Shown here in pieces: positions 1 through 8,213 of a stretch of 48,045 nucleotides of DNA. The stretch's first letter is position 1. Each line of letters starts with the position of its first letter. This DNA comes from Prevotella sp. (GTDB lineage Bacteria > Bacteroidota > Bacteroidia > Bacteroidales > Bacteroidaceae), in contig JAFZUS010000141.1 in NCBI GenBank assembly GCA_017618275.1, positions 1 to 48,045 of the forward strand. Reading direction: 5' to 3'. The position numbers and the translations under genes are program-made. The notes beneath the pieces were generated by a model. That model was not told where the DNA came from. It searched no databases and saw only the letters and a program-made list of their open reading frames with translations.

Positions 1-37
1 ATAATTATACAGTTCTCTTTTTTTCTTACCACCTCCA

Positions 38-76
38 AAAACCTAACTGCCATCTGCCAGAACTGCCATCTGCCAG
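38..76 (+). repeat. 39-bp inverted repeat, left copy
   Basis: This segment is the exact reverse complement of 3511-3549. It holds two tandem copies of the 16-mer AACTGCCATCTGCCAG. It starts 22 bases past the stop codon of the dockerin gene at 99-3113. The other copy starts 26 bases past the stop of a decayed dockerin reading frame, so relative to coding direction the two sit in the same place. Confidence 0.9.
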
Positions 77-98
77 ACAAAGCAACGCCCTGTGATAG

Positions 99-3000
99 TT
101 AGGGGTTGTTCATAATGATGTCCGTAATGGCAACGATATCAGTAGAGTCGAGTTGTTTGTCACCGTTGGCATCAGCAGCAGCCTCGATGAAGCCCTTGAG
201 GGTATTGCCCAACAGGTAGTTCGCAATGGCCACGACATCTGCGATGTTCACCTGTCCGTCACCGTTGGCATCACCGGGGATGATGTATTGAGCCGTGACA
301 ATGATATTCTCTGTGATGACATCGAACTCCTTGTCCCAGCCGATGAAGCCGTAGCCATCGTGTATTGGTACCTCCGGCTCGGTAGCCGATTCACCATATT
401 CGATGTATTGGGTATCAATCTCGTCATCATTATAACCGTCCACGAACAATACCGTATAGGTTTGTCGCTCGTATTGGGCGGTAACGGTCAGGTCGCTCTG
501 GACGTTGGTGAAGTCTGCGTCCCAATCAGTGAAGTCGTATCCCTCACGTTTCGGGTCATTGGGTTTGATGGCATCGGCACCTTTCGGCACTTGTTGCACG
601 CTAATCTTACGCCCATCATAATCCACAAAGGTGACGGTATAGACAGCAGTCATCTCCATAATCGAGAAGTCTTTCCATTTCTCGGCTTTCTGATAGGCTG
701 TGCGTGTTCCAGCGGGTACATAAAGTGTACACTGACTTTGGTTCACATTCTGGAAACAGTTCTTCACCTCCGACACATCCAATGGCGTCTTCATGTAATT
801 ATATATCGTGGAAAGTTTCCTGGCGTTGTTGCAAAAACCGTCTGCCACAAAGTACACCGAACTTGGCAGACTTAAGGTCTCGAGACGCTGCATTCCGTCA
901 AGGGCATATTTGCAGATACATTGCAGACCTTCGGGCAGAATGAGTCCTTTCAATTTAACATCGCCACTAAACACATAGGACGCTAGGAGACGTGTTCCCG
1001 GTTTTACCTCATAATTCCCTTCTTTGCTGTTCAGCGGATAATAGATAAGGCAATGGTCGTAATAAACGGCTCCATCTTCATCTTTGTTGTCGTTGAAGAG
1101 TTTAGTGCCATTGAAGGCATAGTGGTCAAGGTGTGTCAAGGTAGCCGGTATATTGATTTCCGCCAAGTTTGTACAATTCTTGAAAGCACCTCCGTAGATG
1201 ATGTCCATGACCTTGGGCAGGTTTACCTTGGTAATACCTGTACAATTTTGAAATGCTTGAGGCTCCACGCCTATTACCTTATATTCGAGATTACGGTAAT
1301 CGACTTTGTCTTCCACGGTTATTTCTCCGCTGAGAGAGGAATAATTGTCTGTTCCAGAAGTCTCAGAGGTCACCATAGCCGTTCTATCTACATTCAGTTG
1401 GTAATATAAGTCGCCTACTTTGATTATTATGTTCACTCCTTCATCGCAGATGTTGTGAAAACTGTTCCACTCAAGTGAGTTACGATAGGATATCCCACTC
1501 CCGGAAGGCACATAGACATAACATTTTTCATGGTCTACACCGAAAAACGCATCTGGGGCTTTAGATAAATCCACCGGCTTTGGGTTATTACACTTGATGG
1601 ACATTAACTTACTACACCCCAAAAAGGATAAATTTCCAATACTAGTTACGTTAGCAGGAATAATAATATTGGGAAGGTCTACGCAATGAGCAAATGCTCT
1701 AATGCCGATTGCTTTTGCCCCCGATGATATTTTTACGTTAGTTAGTCCGCATTTTTCGAAACAAGACTCGGGAATAGCAGTTATTCCATCTGGTAATGAA
1801 ATGGATGTTAATGATGTGCAGTTACTGAAAGCACTAATACCGAGCGAAGTCACTGTCGAAGGAATGGTAATGGATGTTATGCCACTCTGTTCAAATGCGC
1901 TCTCTCCTATTGTCTTTAACGATGAGGGCAGGGTGACACTCGTCAACGCGGAACAACCAAAGAAAGTTCGATTTGGAAGTTTGGTTATTGTATTCGGCAA
2001 AACAATCTCGGTCAGTTGCGTACAACCCTCAAACACTTTCCCCTCCATTGCTGTTACGGTATAGGTATAGCCATCTCTGGTTAAAGAAACTGGAACAGAC
2101 ACGAATCCGCTCAGATTAGTATAACTGGCATCCGGGACGAGTTTCGCCGTGAAGTTATCATAAAAATAGTAATAGAAAACCCCTATTTTATGTTTGTCGA
2201 TGAAAACTCCACCATTATCAGTCCCCACTATTTTTCCAAACTTTTTCCATACTTCGGCTTCCATATATTTATCCTTACTGTCGTAAGGTACATAGAGTGT
2301 ACATTGCGACAAATCCACACCATCGAACGCATTCGCTTTGATACCTGGCGGAATAGACCTGTTAGCGGTAACAGTCTTCAGGCCAGTATTTGCGAAGACA
2401 AATTCACCGATTCTTATCAAACTTTCAGGTAGTGTGATGTGCTCTAATTTGGAACAATTCCGAAATGCCCCTTCTTCAATACTCTCCAGAACCGAGAATT
2501 CGATATGTTGCAAATTCGTACAATCAGCAAAGGCATTTGCATATATTTTCTTTACCTGTATATCGTCCGCTGTGCTACCTTTAACGGTTTGCAAAGACGT
2601 ACAGCCTGCAAAAGCATGACCCCCAATTGTCGTAATATTGGATGGCAAAACAATACTTGACAAAGAACTACATCCTTCGAAAGTGCCCATAGAGATCTCA
2701 GTCAGGGTAGATGGAATATTTATAGTTGTCAAATTGGAGCAATTCATAAACACTTCATAGCCAAATTTCATTAATCCTTCATTCAACTGGATACTTTGCA
2801 AACCTGTTGCTTCCTTGAAAGCATAATCTCCAATTTCTTCAATTGTATTAGGCAATGAAAATCTAACCTGAGGTTGCATCTTTTGAAAGGCCTGATCACT
2901 AATCTTAGAAATGGTACCCCCCGCTTCAGCCACATAATCGGCAATAGCAACATCTCCTTGTAAATGGTTATAGTAATTACCCCCATCTTTTACAACCGCA

Positions 3001-3113
3001 TTCTTTTTATAGTAAATACCATCGACAATTACTTGTGCATTTGCATCAACGGTCGGCAACAGGGCCATTGCGCAACACATCGCTGTGAGGAAAAATGAAA
3101 TAAATCGTTTCAT
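99..3113 (-). CDS. Secreted BspA-type leucine-rich repeat protein with C-terminal dockerin
   Basis: A large surface or secreted protein of 1004 aa. Residues 1-27 form a signal peptide (basic start, hydrophobic core, ANAQ end). Three blocks of LRR_5/BspA-like repeats follow, at roughly 55-300, 340-560 and 610-795. Each block closes with a similar motif (CTLYVPYDSKDKY, CYVYVPSGSG, CTLYVPAGTRTAY) before the next begins. Two InlB/Listeria-Bacteroides type B repeats lie at about 800-945 (GYDFTDWDADF, GYGFIGWDKEF). The last 58 residues are a type I dockerin with two calcium-loop segments (GDANGDGQVNIADVV and DANGDKQLDSTDIV). BspA-like proteins are known for host or polymer adhesion. Dockerins usually bind cohesins, but none is encoded here, so the partner is unknown. 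A consensus promoter lies 85 bases upstream and an inverted repeat flanks the locus. Confidence 0.9.
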   Translation of the reverse strand: MKRFISFFLTAMCCAMALLPTVDANAQVIVDGIYYKKNAVVKDGGNYYNHLQGDVAIADYVAEAGGTISKISDQAFQKMQPQVRFSLPNTIEEIGDYAFKEATGLQSIQLNEGLMKFGYEVFMNCSNLTTINIPSTLTEISMGTFEGCSSLSSIVLPSNITTIGGHAFAGCTSLQTVKGSTADDIQVKKIYANAFADCTNLQHIEFSVLESIEEGAFRNCSKLEHITLPESLIRIGEFVFANTGLKTVTANRSIPPGIKANAFDGVDLSQCTLYVPYDSKDKYMEAEVWKKFGKIVGTDNGGVFIDKHKIGVFYYYFYDNFTAKLVPDASYTNLSGFVSVPVSLTRDGYTYTVTAMEGKVFEGCTQLTEIVLPNTITKLPNRTFFGCSALTSVTLPSSLKTIGESAFEQSGITSITIPSTVTSLGISAFSNCTSLTSISLPDGITAIPESCFEKCGLTNVKISSGAKAIGIRAFAHCVDLPNIIIPANVTSIGNLSFLGCSKLMSIKCNNPKPVDLSKAPDAFFGVDHEKCYVYVPSGSGISYRNSLEWNSFHNICDEGVNIIIKVGDLYYQLNVDRTAMVTSETSGTDNYSSLSGEITVEDKVDYRNLEYKVIGVEPQAFQNCTGITKVNLPKVMDIIYGGAFKNCTNLAEINIPATLTHLDHYAFNGTKLFNDNKDEDGAVYYDHCLIYYPLNSKEGNYEVKPGTRLLASYVFSGDVKLKGLILPEGLQCICKYALDGMQRLETLSLPSSVYFVADGFCNNARKLSTIYNYMKTPLDVSEVKNCFQNVNQSQCTLYVPAGTRTAYQKAEKWKDFSIMEMTAVYTVTFVDYDGRKISVQQVPKGADAIKPNDPKREGYDFTDWDADFTNVQSDLTVTAQYERQTYTVLFVDGYNDDEIDTQYIEYGESATEPEVPIHDGYGFIGWDKEFDVITENIIVTAQYIIPGDANGDGQVNIADVVAIANYLLGNTLKGFIEAAADANGDKQLDSTDIVAITDIIMNNP

Positions 3114-3197
3114 CGTCGTTATTGTTTTTTAGTTATTATTCAGTTATATGACGCACAAGCCAAACCTGTATTATGTCACAACTTGTTATTCCGCTGG

Positions 3198-3229
3198 CAA
3201 AAATACAAAATCTATTTGAATTCTCCAAA
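3198..3229 (-). promoter_or_regulatory. Promoter of the BspA/dockerin gene
   Basis: On the minus strand TTTG (complement of 3226-3229) and TATTTTTG (3205-3198) are separated by exactly 20 bases. This matches the Bacteroidota -33/-7 consensus. The implied 5' leader is about 75-80 nt. Confidence 0.65.
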
Positions 3230-3258
3230 TTTTCCCAATCCTTTTTTTTGCGCAGATG

Positions 3259-3346
3259 GAATCATGGGGGCGGGAATCATGGGGGCGGAGAATGAGCGCA
3301 CGGAGAGAGCGCACGCAGAGCGCACGCAGGAGCGCAGCGCACGCAG
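3259..3346. repeat. GC-rich short tandem repeats
   Basis: A perfect 15-bp tandem duplication (GAATCATGGGGGCGG at 3259-3273 and 3274-3288) is followed by three copies of AGCGCACGCAG at 3308, 3319 and 3336. The composition differs sharply from the AT-rich flanks. No credible gene is present. Replication slippage between dockerin remnants is the simplest reading. Confidence 0.75.
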
Positions 3347-3421
3347 GGACAGGAGTCGTGTGAGATGGAGTCGTGAGAATCAAAGGGTTGGAGAATGTAA
3401 TCATTTTCTCCGCCCCTTCTT

Positions 3422-3484
3422 CGCGACGGTAAAGTGGATATCGCCGACATCGTGGTCTTCACCAAGATTCTCGTACAAGAATAA
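3422..3484 (+). pseudogene. Relic of a dockerin C-terminus
   Basis: Reading on the plus strand from 3422 gives RDGKVDIADIVVFTKILVQE and then a stop at 3482-3484. This is the second half of a type I dockerin calcium loop with its following helix. Nothing upstream in frame resembles the rest of a protein. It points opposite to the intact dockerin gene and is followed by the same 39-bp repeat, so it looks like the remaining 3' end of a second dockerin gene. Confidence 0.7.
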
Positions 3485-3510
3485 AAAGGAACATTGCTGT
3501 TTCCTGAAAT

Positions 3511-3549
3511 CTGGCAGATGGCAGTTCTGGCAGATGGCAGTTAGGTTTT
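3511..3549 (-). repeat. 39-bp inverted repeat, right copy
   Basis: This is a perfect reverse complement of 38-76. It begins 26 bases after the stop of the dockerin relic. The pair encloses about 3.4 kb holding the intact BspA/dockerin gene and the relic, and could support inversion by homologous recombination. Confidence 0.9.
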
Positions 3550-3619
3550 CGTCGATAAAAATTTATTCATCTTACTACAACCTTCTTGCCTCCAATGATA
3601 TTTTGTTGGTGTGACCGAT

Positions 3620-3685
3620 AAAAAATAATTTAGGGCTCGCAATCACTGCGAACCCCAAACTATAAAACAATCTATTAACCTTTTG
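3620..3685 (-). ncRNA. Candidate small RNA downstream of the DUF3857 gene
   Basis: A consensus promoter at 3692-3723 would start a minus-strand RNA near 3685. About 30 nt later comes a hairpin (arms 3633-3641 and 3647-3655, loop GTGAT, one mismatch) followed by an AT-rich run containing six T residues (3625-3620). That makes a transcript of about 65 nt with no convincing reading frame. Alternatively the hairpin is just the terminator of the gene ending at 3790. I do not recognise a known RNA family. Confidence 0.4.
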
Positions 3686-3691
3686 ACGCTG

Positions 3692-3723
3692 CAAATTTAC
3701 AGCGAATAACTGAAAGTTCCAAA
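3692..3723 (-). promoter_or_regulatory. Promoter for the candidate small RNA
   Basis: TTTG (3723-3720) and TAAATTTG (3699-3692) on the minus strand are 20 bases apart, a full match to the Bacteroidota consensus. The -7 box is bracketed by an inverted repeat, CGCTG at 3687-3691 and CAGCG at 3700-3704, which could be an operator. Confidence 0.5.
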
Positions 3724-3789
3724 TTTATTTTCAGGTCACATCGCTGAATCCGCTCCTTTTATAGACGAACGTCGCAGCATTAACCATCT

Positions 3790-5826
3790 TTAACCATTCT
3801 TCTTGAAAATAAGCGGCGTTTTTCCGTAATTGATGAACATTTCGAAGATCTGGCGCAGGTCGGAATAGTTCTTCTCGGAATGGGAGAGATTGTTGACGTT
3901 GAACAGATACTCCACATGCGCCTTTCCCTCGGACTCAGAGGTGACATAACGACCATCGAGACCCTTGTCGGGGGTAGAGACGATGGTGCTCTGGGGCTTA
4001 CCCTCCATCGTATAACCCTCGGGCAGGGTGATATTGATAACGATACGCTCGGTCTGGATACAGGGGAACTCGACAGGCATCAGACGTTTGGAGGCATTGA
4101 AGGGGTTGCTCTCCAACGGGGGATTCTGGAACGGGCAGATGGATATCTTTCCATCTTCGACGGTTCCCTGCAGACTGAACTCAACCTCCTCTGTGGCTTC
4201 AGGCGCAAACGCGTCGAGACCAGCCTTTGTACGATACTGGGCAGCAGCAAGACCTGCGTAACGGGTGGTCCGTTTCCCACTCAACTTACCGTCGGGAGCA
4301 AGTGTGGCATTGATGATGGTGCTCTTCTGTGACTTCTGAAGTTTCTGGAGGTTCACCCATTGGCTCTTGTTTCCTTTCTGTACCAGACGGGCTTTCTCGA
4401 CCAGCATCACCTCTGGCAATACGTTCAGATAAGCATTCTTCGAAGAAGCGTCGAGATAGACGTTCCCGCCTGATGGCAGGATGACGCCCACCAGGTATGT
4501 CGAGAGTTTACGAATAGACGGGAAATTATAGGGCAACTGTCCTAAGTCGCGGGTGCGGAGCATCACTGGGGCAGCGTTCAGGCCTGCGTCGTGAAACGAC
4601 TGGATGAGCAACAGGTTGATGTCTGCATTAGAGCCTTCGCCCTTTTTCAGGGTCTCTGAGACAGGTTCCGGACTCAACTCATACTTGCCGTTCCACTTGA
4701 CCTTGCCCATCACCAATTGATACACTGCAGCCACACGTTCGCGCAGGTCGGCGATCTCTTCTATCTTGGATTCTTTCAACTCGTTGGCCAACGGACTGTG
4801 GTCGTTCAGATGCAGGCCCAGATCGTCGGAGTCGAGAATCATCGCGTCTATCTGCTCCCACGTCTTGGCATAGTCCATCTGATTCATGCCACGAAGGCGA
4901 TACTGCCTCAGTTCGGCAGTGATGCCTGCGCAGTGGTCTTGGGCGTTCCACACATAGTCGTCCTTCGGCATACCGATCAGATCGCGACCAATATAGACAT
5001 AGTGGTTGGTGTTGACCGACATGGGATTAGCCAGCGGGTCGCTTTCCACCTTATATTTCAGACTACCGACGGTACAGGTGTAGGTGAGGCGCTGGATACC
5101 ATGATCCTCAATGTTGAAGATCAGGTAGTTGGGGATGTTCATGTCCAATTTGGCAAAGACCACGGGAATCTCGCACTGGGCATACCAGTCACGCAGTTCC
5201 CAGAAGAGTTGGCTGTGGATATTGTACTCGTATTCTATCACGGTACCCACCTTCACATTGGGGACGGTAAACTCCACCAGATAGTTCTGGTTGTCGATTT
5301 TCGTCTTTACAATGTCATTTTTCTTCAAGGTCGTCTTTACCACCTTGCCTCCTTCCTGATTGAAGGCAGTCGCTTTGATGTCCTCCACCATCTCGTCACC
5401 ATCTGTGCCGAAGATGCCTTCCGACATCGGACCATCCTGTTCCTGGAAAGAGGAATTGCCACTGACCCGATCCATCGGGATGGCCATGAACGATGTTCGC
5501 AACCCCTGGATATTATTGCCTACAGACATGTTCATCTGATAGGGGACGGTCACCTTGGCGAATCGGGTACCACCTGGTTTCAACACCTTGATGCGGCACT
5601 TCTCACGATAGTCTACCAGAAAACCGCTCGTTTGGACGGTATATTCCACATCGGTCAGTCGGCACAGTACTACGGCCTCTGCATCCGGATCCGGACTATA
5701 AACCGTCATTTCCATTTCTTCTTTTGTCGGTTTTCCGAACTTCATGTTCACATTTTGCTGGGCTGATACTGTCAGGGCAGACATTAGAAACATGACAGTC
5801 AGCATTTTCTTGTAGTATTTCATCAT
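3790..5826 (-). CDS. DUF3857/transglutaminase-fold exported protein
   Basis: About 678 aa. The frame stays open further upstream, but ATG codons at 5826 and 5823 begin a clean signal peptide (MKYYKKMLTVMFLMSALTVS, then AQQ) and avoid overlap with the upstream gene. The N-terminal half is DUF3857-like (beta-rich, with FTVPNVKVGTVIEYEY). The middle is a transglutaminase-like fold and the C-terminus resembles DUF3858. At the position where active transglutaminases carry a GDCKD-type cysteine motif, this protein reads KGEGSNADINLLL, so the nucleophilic cysteine appears missing and enzymatic activity is doubtful. It probably sits in the periplasm or outer membrane. The physiological role is unknown. 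The gene follows an RNA methyltransferase gene on the same strand with a gap of about 35 bases. Confidence 0.8.
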   Translation of the reverse strand: MMKYYKKMLTVMFLMSALTVSAQQNVNMKFGKPTKEEMEMTVYSPDPDAEAVVLCRLTDVEYTVQTSGFLVDYREKCRIKVLKPGGTRFAKVTVPYQMNMSVGNNIQGLRTSFMAIPMDRVSGNSSFQEQDGPMSEGIFGTDGDEMVEDIKATAFNQEGGKVVKTTLKKNDIVKTKIDNQNYLVEFTVPNVKVGTVIEYEYNIHSQLFWELRDWYAQCEIPVVFAKLDMNIPNYLIFNIEDHGIQRLTYTCTVGSLKYKVESDPLANPMSVNTNHYVYIGRDLIGMPKDDYVWNAQDHCAGITAELRQYRLRGMNQMDYAKTWEQIDAMILDSDDLGLHLNDHSPLANELKESKIEEIADLRERVAAVYQLVMGKVKWNGKYELSPEPVSETLKKGEGSNADINLLLIQSFHDAGLNAAPVMLRTRDLGQLPYNFPSIRKLSTYLVGVILPSGGNVYLDASSKNAYLNVLPEVMLVEKARLVQKGNKSQWVNLQKLQKSQKSTIINATLAPDGKLSGKRTTRYAGLAAAQYRTKAGLDAFAPEATEEVEFSLQGTVEDGKISICPFQNPPLESNPFNASKRLMPVEFPCIQTERIVINITLPEGYTMEGKPQSTIVSTPDKGLDGRYVTSESEGKAHVEYLFNVNNLSHSEKNYSDLRQIFEMFINYGKTPLIFKKNG

Positions 5827-5861
5827 AATAATAAATAATGTATATATGTCTAACTTAGTTC

Positions 5862-6659
5862 TTATTCCCGTAGTTCCCAAAAAGCCACTGCAGCAGCAGC
5901 CGCCACATTGAGGGAATCGACATGATGTGACATCGGGATACGCACCACATAGTCGGCAGCGGTGATGGTGTCCTGAGGGAGTCCGTCACCTTCTGTTCCC
6001 ATGATGATGGCCAGACGACTGATGGTTTTCAGCACAGGTGCATCAAGGGGGATGCTCTTAGGGGTAAGCGCCATGGCTGCCGTACGGAATCCATAGTCAC
6101 GGAGACTCGATACGGGCTCGTCGATCCAAGTCCAGGGTACCAGGAAGACGGAACCCATAGACACACGTATGGCGCGACGGTTAAGGGGGTCACAGGAATT
6201 ACGTGTCAGCAGTACGGCATCGATGCCCAGTGCTGCTGCACTGCGGAAGATGGCTCCGATATTGGTCGTGTCGACAACGCCGTCGATGACGACCACACGA
6301 TGGGCATTATTACAGATTTCACCCACGTTCTTGTATTTGGGACGGCTCATGGCACATAGTACGCCACGTGTCAACGTATAACCCGTGAGGCTGGCCAAGA
6401 CCTGACGTTCGCCAGTGAATACAGGGATGTCGCCGCATTGTCGGATGATATCGGCGGCATCCCCGTTGATGTGCTTCTTCTCACAGAGAAGTGCAGTGGG
6501 CACATAGCCTGCATTGAGTGCAACACGAATGACCTTGGGACTCTCAGCGATGAAGATTCCTTTTTCCGGATCGACCCTGGAGCGCAACTGAGCCTCAGTA
6601 AGATGGCTGAATACCGCAGCCCCAGGGTGGTTTAGGTCATGTAATTCAATGACAGGCAT
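5862..6659 (-). CDS. TrmH/SpoU-family RNA 2'-O-methyltransferase
   Basis: 265 aa, an SPOUT methyltransferase predicted to methylate a ribose 2'-OH of rRNA or tRNA using S-adenosylmethionine. The N-terminal substrate-binding part (residues 20-100) includes the common FIAESPKVI segment. The knotted catalytic domain has all three family motifs: motif 1 DTTNIGAIFRSAAALG (about 130-146), motif 2 IIMGTEGDGLP (about 218-228) and motif 3 IPMSHHVDSLNVAAAAAV (about 241-258). The exact target nucleotide cannot be assigned from sequence. It lies between the dcuB gene upstream (gap 30 bases) and the DUF3857 gene downstream and may be cotranscribed with them. Confidence 0.88.
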   Translation of the reverse strand: MPVIELHDLNHPGAAVFSHLTEAQLRSRVDPEKGIFIAESPKVIRVALNAGYVPTALLCEKKHINGDAADIIRQCGDIPVFTGERQVLASLTGYTLTRGVLCAMSRPKYKNVGEICNNAHRVVVIDGVVDTTNIGAIFRSAAALGIDAVLLTRNSCDPLNRRAIRVSMGSVFLVPWTWIDEPVSSLRDYGFRTAAMALTPKSIPLDAPVLKTISRLAIIMGTEGDGLPQDTITAADYVVRIPMSHHVDSLNVAAAAAVAFWELRE

Positions 6660-6689
6660 CTATTTAATTTTTTGATCGTATGAACGAAA

Positions 6690-8018
6690 TTAATAGAAGA
6701 TGGTGCTCAATACGTATGCTACGATGGTCGATGTAAACACACAGATGAGACCAGGCATCATGAACGAGTGGTTCAGCAAGTATTTTCCGATGACAGTCGT
6801 ACCTGAACGGTCGAAGTTCACGGTGGCGATATCCGAAGGATAGTTCGGAATGAAGAAGTAGCCGTAGACACTCGGGAGAACGCCCAGCAATACAGGACCT
6901 GCAATGCCGAGAGAGTAGGCGAGCGGCAGCATCGACACGACGACAGCGCCTTGTGAGTTGATGAGCACAGACACAAGGAAGAATACGAGGGCTATCGACC
7001 ACGGGTAGTCTTTCACGATACCCTCGAGCATGGCCTGAATCTCAGGCATGTAGTTCGAGAAATAAGTATCAGCCATCCAGGCAATACCGTAGATGGCAAC
7101 AACGGCCACCATACCCGACTGCCACACAGGGCCAGCCACTGCCTTTTTGGGCTGTGCCTTACAGAAGAGGATCATCAGGGCTGCAGCGGCAATCATCACA
7201 ATCTGGATAACGAGGTTCATCTTCAGGGACTTGCCATCCCAGGAGGGTAGGAGACTCGGGAAAATGGCGAACATCACGATGATGACGAGGGCACCGAGGA
7301 AGACAAACACGGCATTCTTGGCCGACTGCGGTATCTCCTTGTCGAGGGTCGTGGCTCCAGAACCGTAAATATACTCACGTTGTACGGGGTCGGCAATCTT
7401 CTTCTGGAACTCGGGATCCTTGTCAAGGTCGAGTCCACGATGGTAGGAGGCTGCTGCTGCTGCCATCAGACCGCACAGACAGGCAGGAATCGAAATCATC
7501 AACACGCCTGGAATTGAGATGTCGAAACCGTTCTCGTTGGAGATGGTGACAAAGGCCACAACGGCAGCGGCAATAGGTGAGCAGGTGATACCCACCTGAG
7601 AGGCAATAGAGGCCACACCACAAGGACGCTCAGGGCGAATGCCTTTCTTTAACGCAATATCGCAAATAATTGGCATTAAGGTGTATACTACATGACCTGT
7701 TCCAACCAGTACAGTGAGGAAAAACGTTGTTAACGGAGCAAGGAACGTAATACGATCCGGATGCTTGCGAAGCATCCTCTCAGCAATCTGGATCAACCAG
7801 TCCATACCACCTGATGCCTGCATGATACCAGCACAGGTAACTGCTGCAATGATGATGTAAATCACATCCGTCGGAGGCGTGCCAGGTTTTAGTCCGAAAC
7901 AAAAGACGAGAATAGCCAATCCGATACCGGAGATGGCGCCAAGGGCAAGTGAACCATAACGTGAGCCTACCCACAATGCTCCTAATACGATACAGAGCTG
8001 TAGAATCATTAATACCAT
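6690..8018 (-). CDS. dcuB: Anaerobic C4-dicarboxylate transporter DcuB
   Basis: 442 aa, the usual Dcu-family length. It is an inner-membrane antiporter that exchanges or takes up fumarate, malate, aspartate or succinate, fitting fumarate respiration in an anaerobe. About ten to twelve hydrophobic segments are visible. Segments familiar from DcuB include ASGGMDWLIQIAERMLRK, GTGHVVYTLMPIICD, the cytoplasmic DLDKDPEFQKKI and FDRSGTTVIGKYLLNHSF. The loop sequence YIYGSGATTLDKE resembles DcuB more than DcuA, but substrate preference is inference. A divergent promoter region (8019-8213) separates it from ileS. Confidence 0.88.
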   Translation of the reverse strand: MVLMILQLCIVLGALWVGSRYGSLALGAISGIGLAILVFCFGLKPGTPPTDVIYIIIAAVTCAGIMQASGGMDWLIQIAERMLRKHPDRITFLAPLTTFFLTVLVGTGHVVYTLMPIICDIALKKGIRPERPCGVASIASQVGITCSPIAAAVVAFVTISNENGFDISIPGVLMISIPACLCGLMAAAAASYHRGLDLDKDPEFQKKIADPVQREYIYGSGATTLDKEIPQSAKNAVFVFLGALVIIVMFAIFPSLLPSWDGKSLKMNLVIQIVMIAAAALMILFCKAQPKKAVAGPVWQSGMVAVVAIYGIAWMADTYFSNYMPEIQAMLEGIVKDYPWSIALVFFLVSVLINSQGAVVVSMLPLAYSLGIAGPVLLGVLPSVYGYFFIPNYPSDIATVNFDRSGTTVIGKYLLNHSFMMPGLICVFTSTIVAYVLSTIFY

Positions 8019-8067
8019 ACAGAATTATTTATTAGTTATTGAATATTCATAAATTGACATTAGGCTG

Positions 8068-8098
8068 CAAAGATACATATTTTTTTTGATAAAACGAA
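8068..8098 (-). promoter_or_regulatory. Likely promoter of dcuB
   Basis: On the minus strand the -7 box TATCTTTG (8075-8068) has a TTCG (8098-8095, one mismatch to TTTG) 19 bases upstream. It is placed to give a leader of about 45 nt before the dcuB ATG. Confidence 0.5.
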
Positions 8099-8145
8099 CT
8101 TTTTGAAAGGAAAATCAATCGTAAATCTTAAAATTGCTTATTTCC

Positions 8146-8176
8146 TTTGTCGGCTCGGATATTTTTACTACCTTTG
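8146..8176 (+). promoter_or_regulatory. Promoter of ileS
   Basis: TTTG at 8146-8149, then 19 bases, then TACCTTTG at 8169-8176. It fully matches the Bacteroidota vegetative consensus and lies about 37 bases before the ileS start codon. Confidence 0.65.
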
Positions 8177-8213
8177 CACGCTAAAAAGAAAAGGTTGAAA
8201 TTATAAGGTATAT

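Noticed and set aside
99-272. Cellulosome component
   Set aside because: A dockerin is clear, but no cohesin, scaffoldin or glycoside hydrolase gene is in the window.
153-875. Long plus-strand open frame opposite the BspA gene
   Set aside because: Its translation has no family features and it lies wholly antisense to a clear LRR/dockerin protein.
3183-3614. 143-codon plus-strand frame across the GC-rich repeats
   Set aside because: Low-complexity translation, crosses the dockerin relic in another frame, and has no ribosome site.
3633-3655. Hairpin with TTCGCA as part of a tRNA
   Set aside because: No acceptor, D or anticodon arm can be drawn around it.
4717-5766. 349-codon plus-strand frame opposite the DUF3857 gene
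   Set aside because: Shadow of a well-supported gene; the His/Ile/Val-rich composition is typical of antisense reading.
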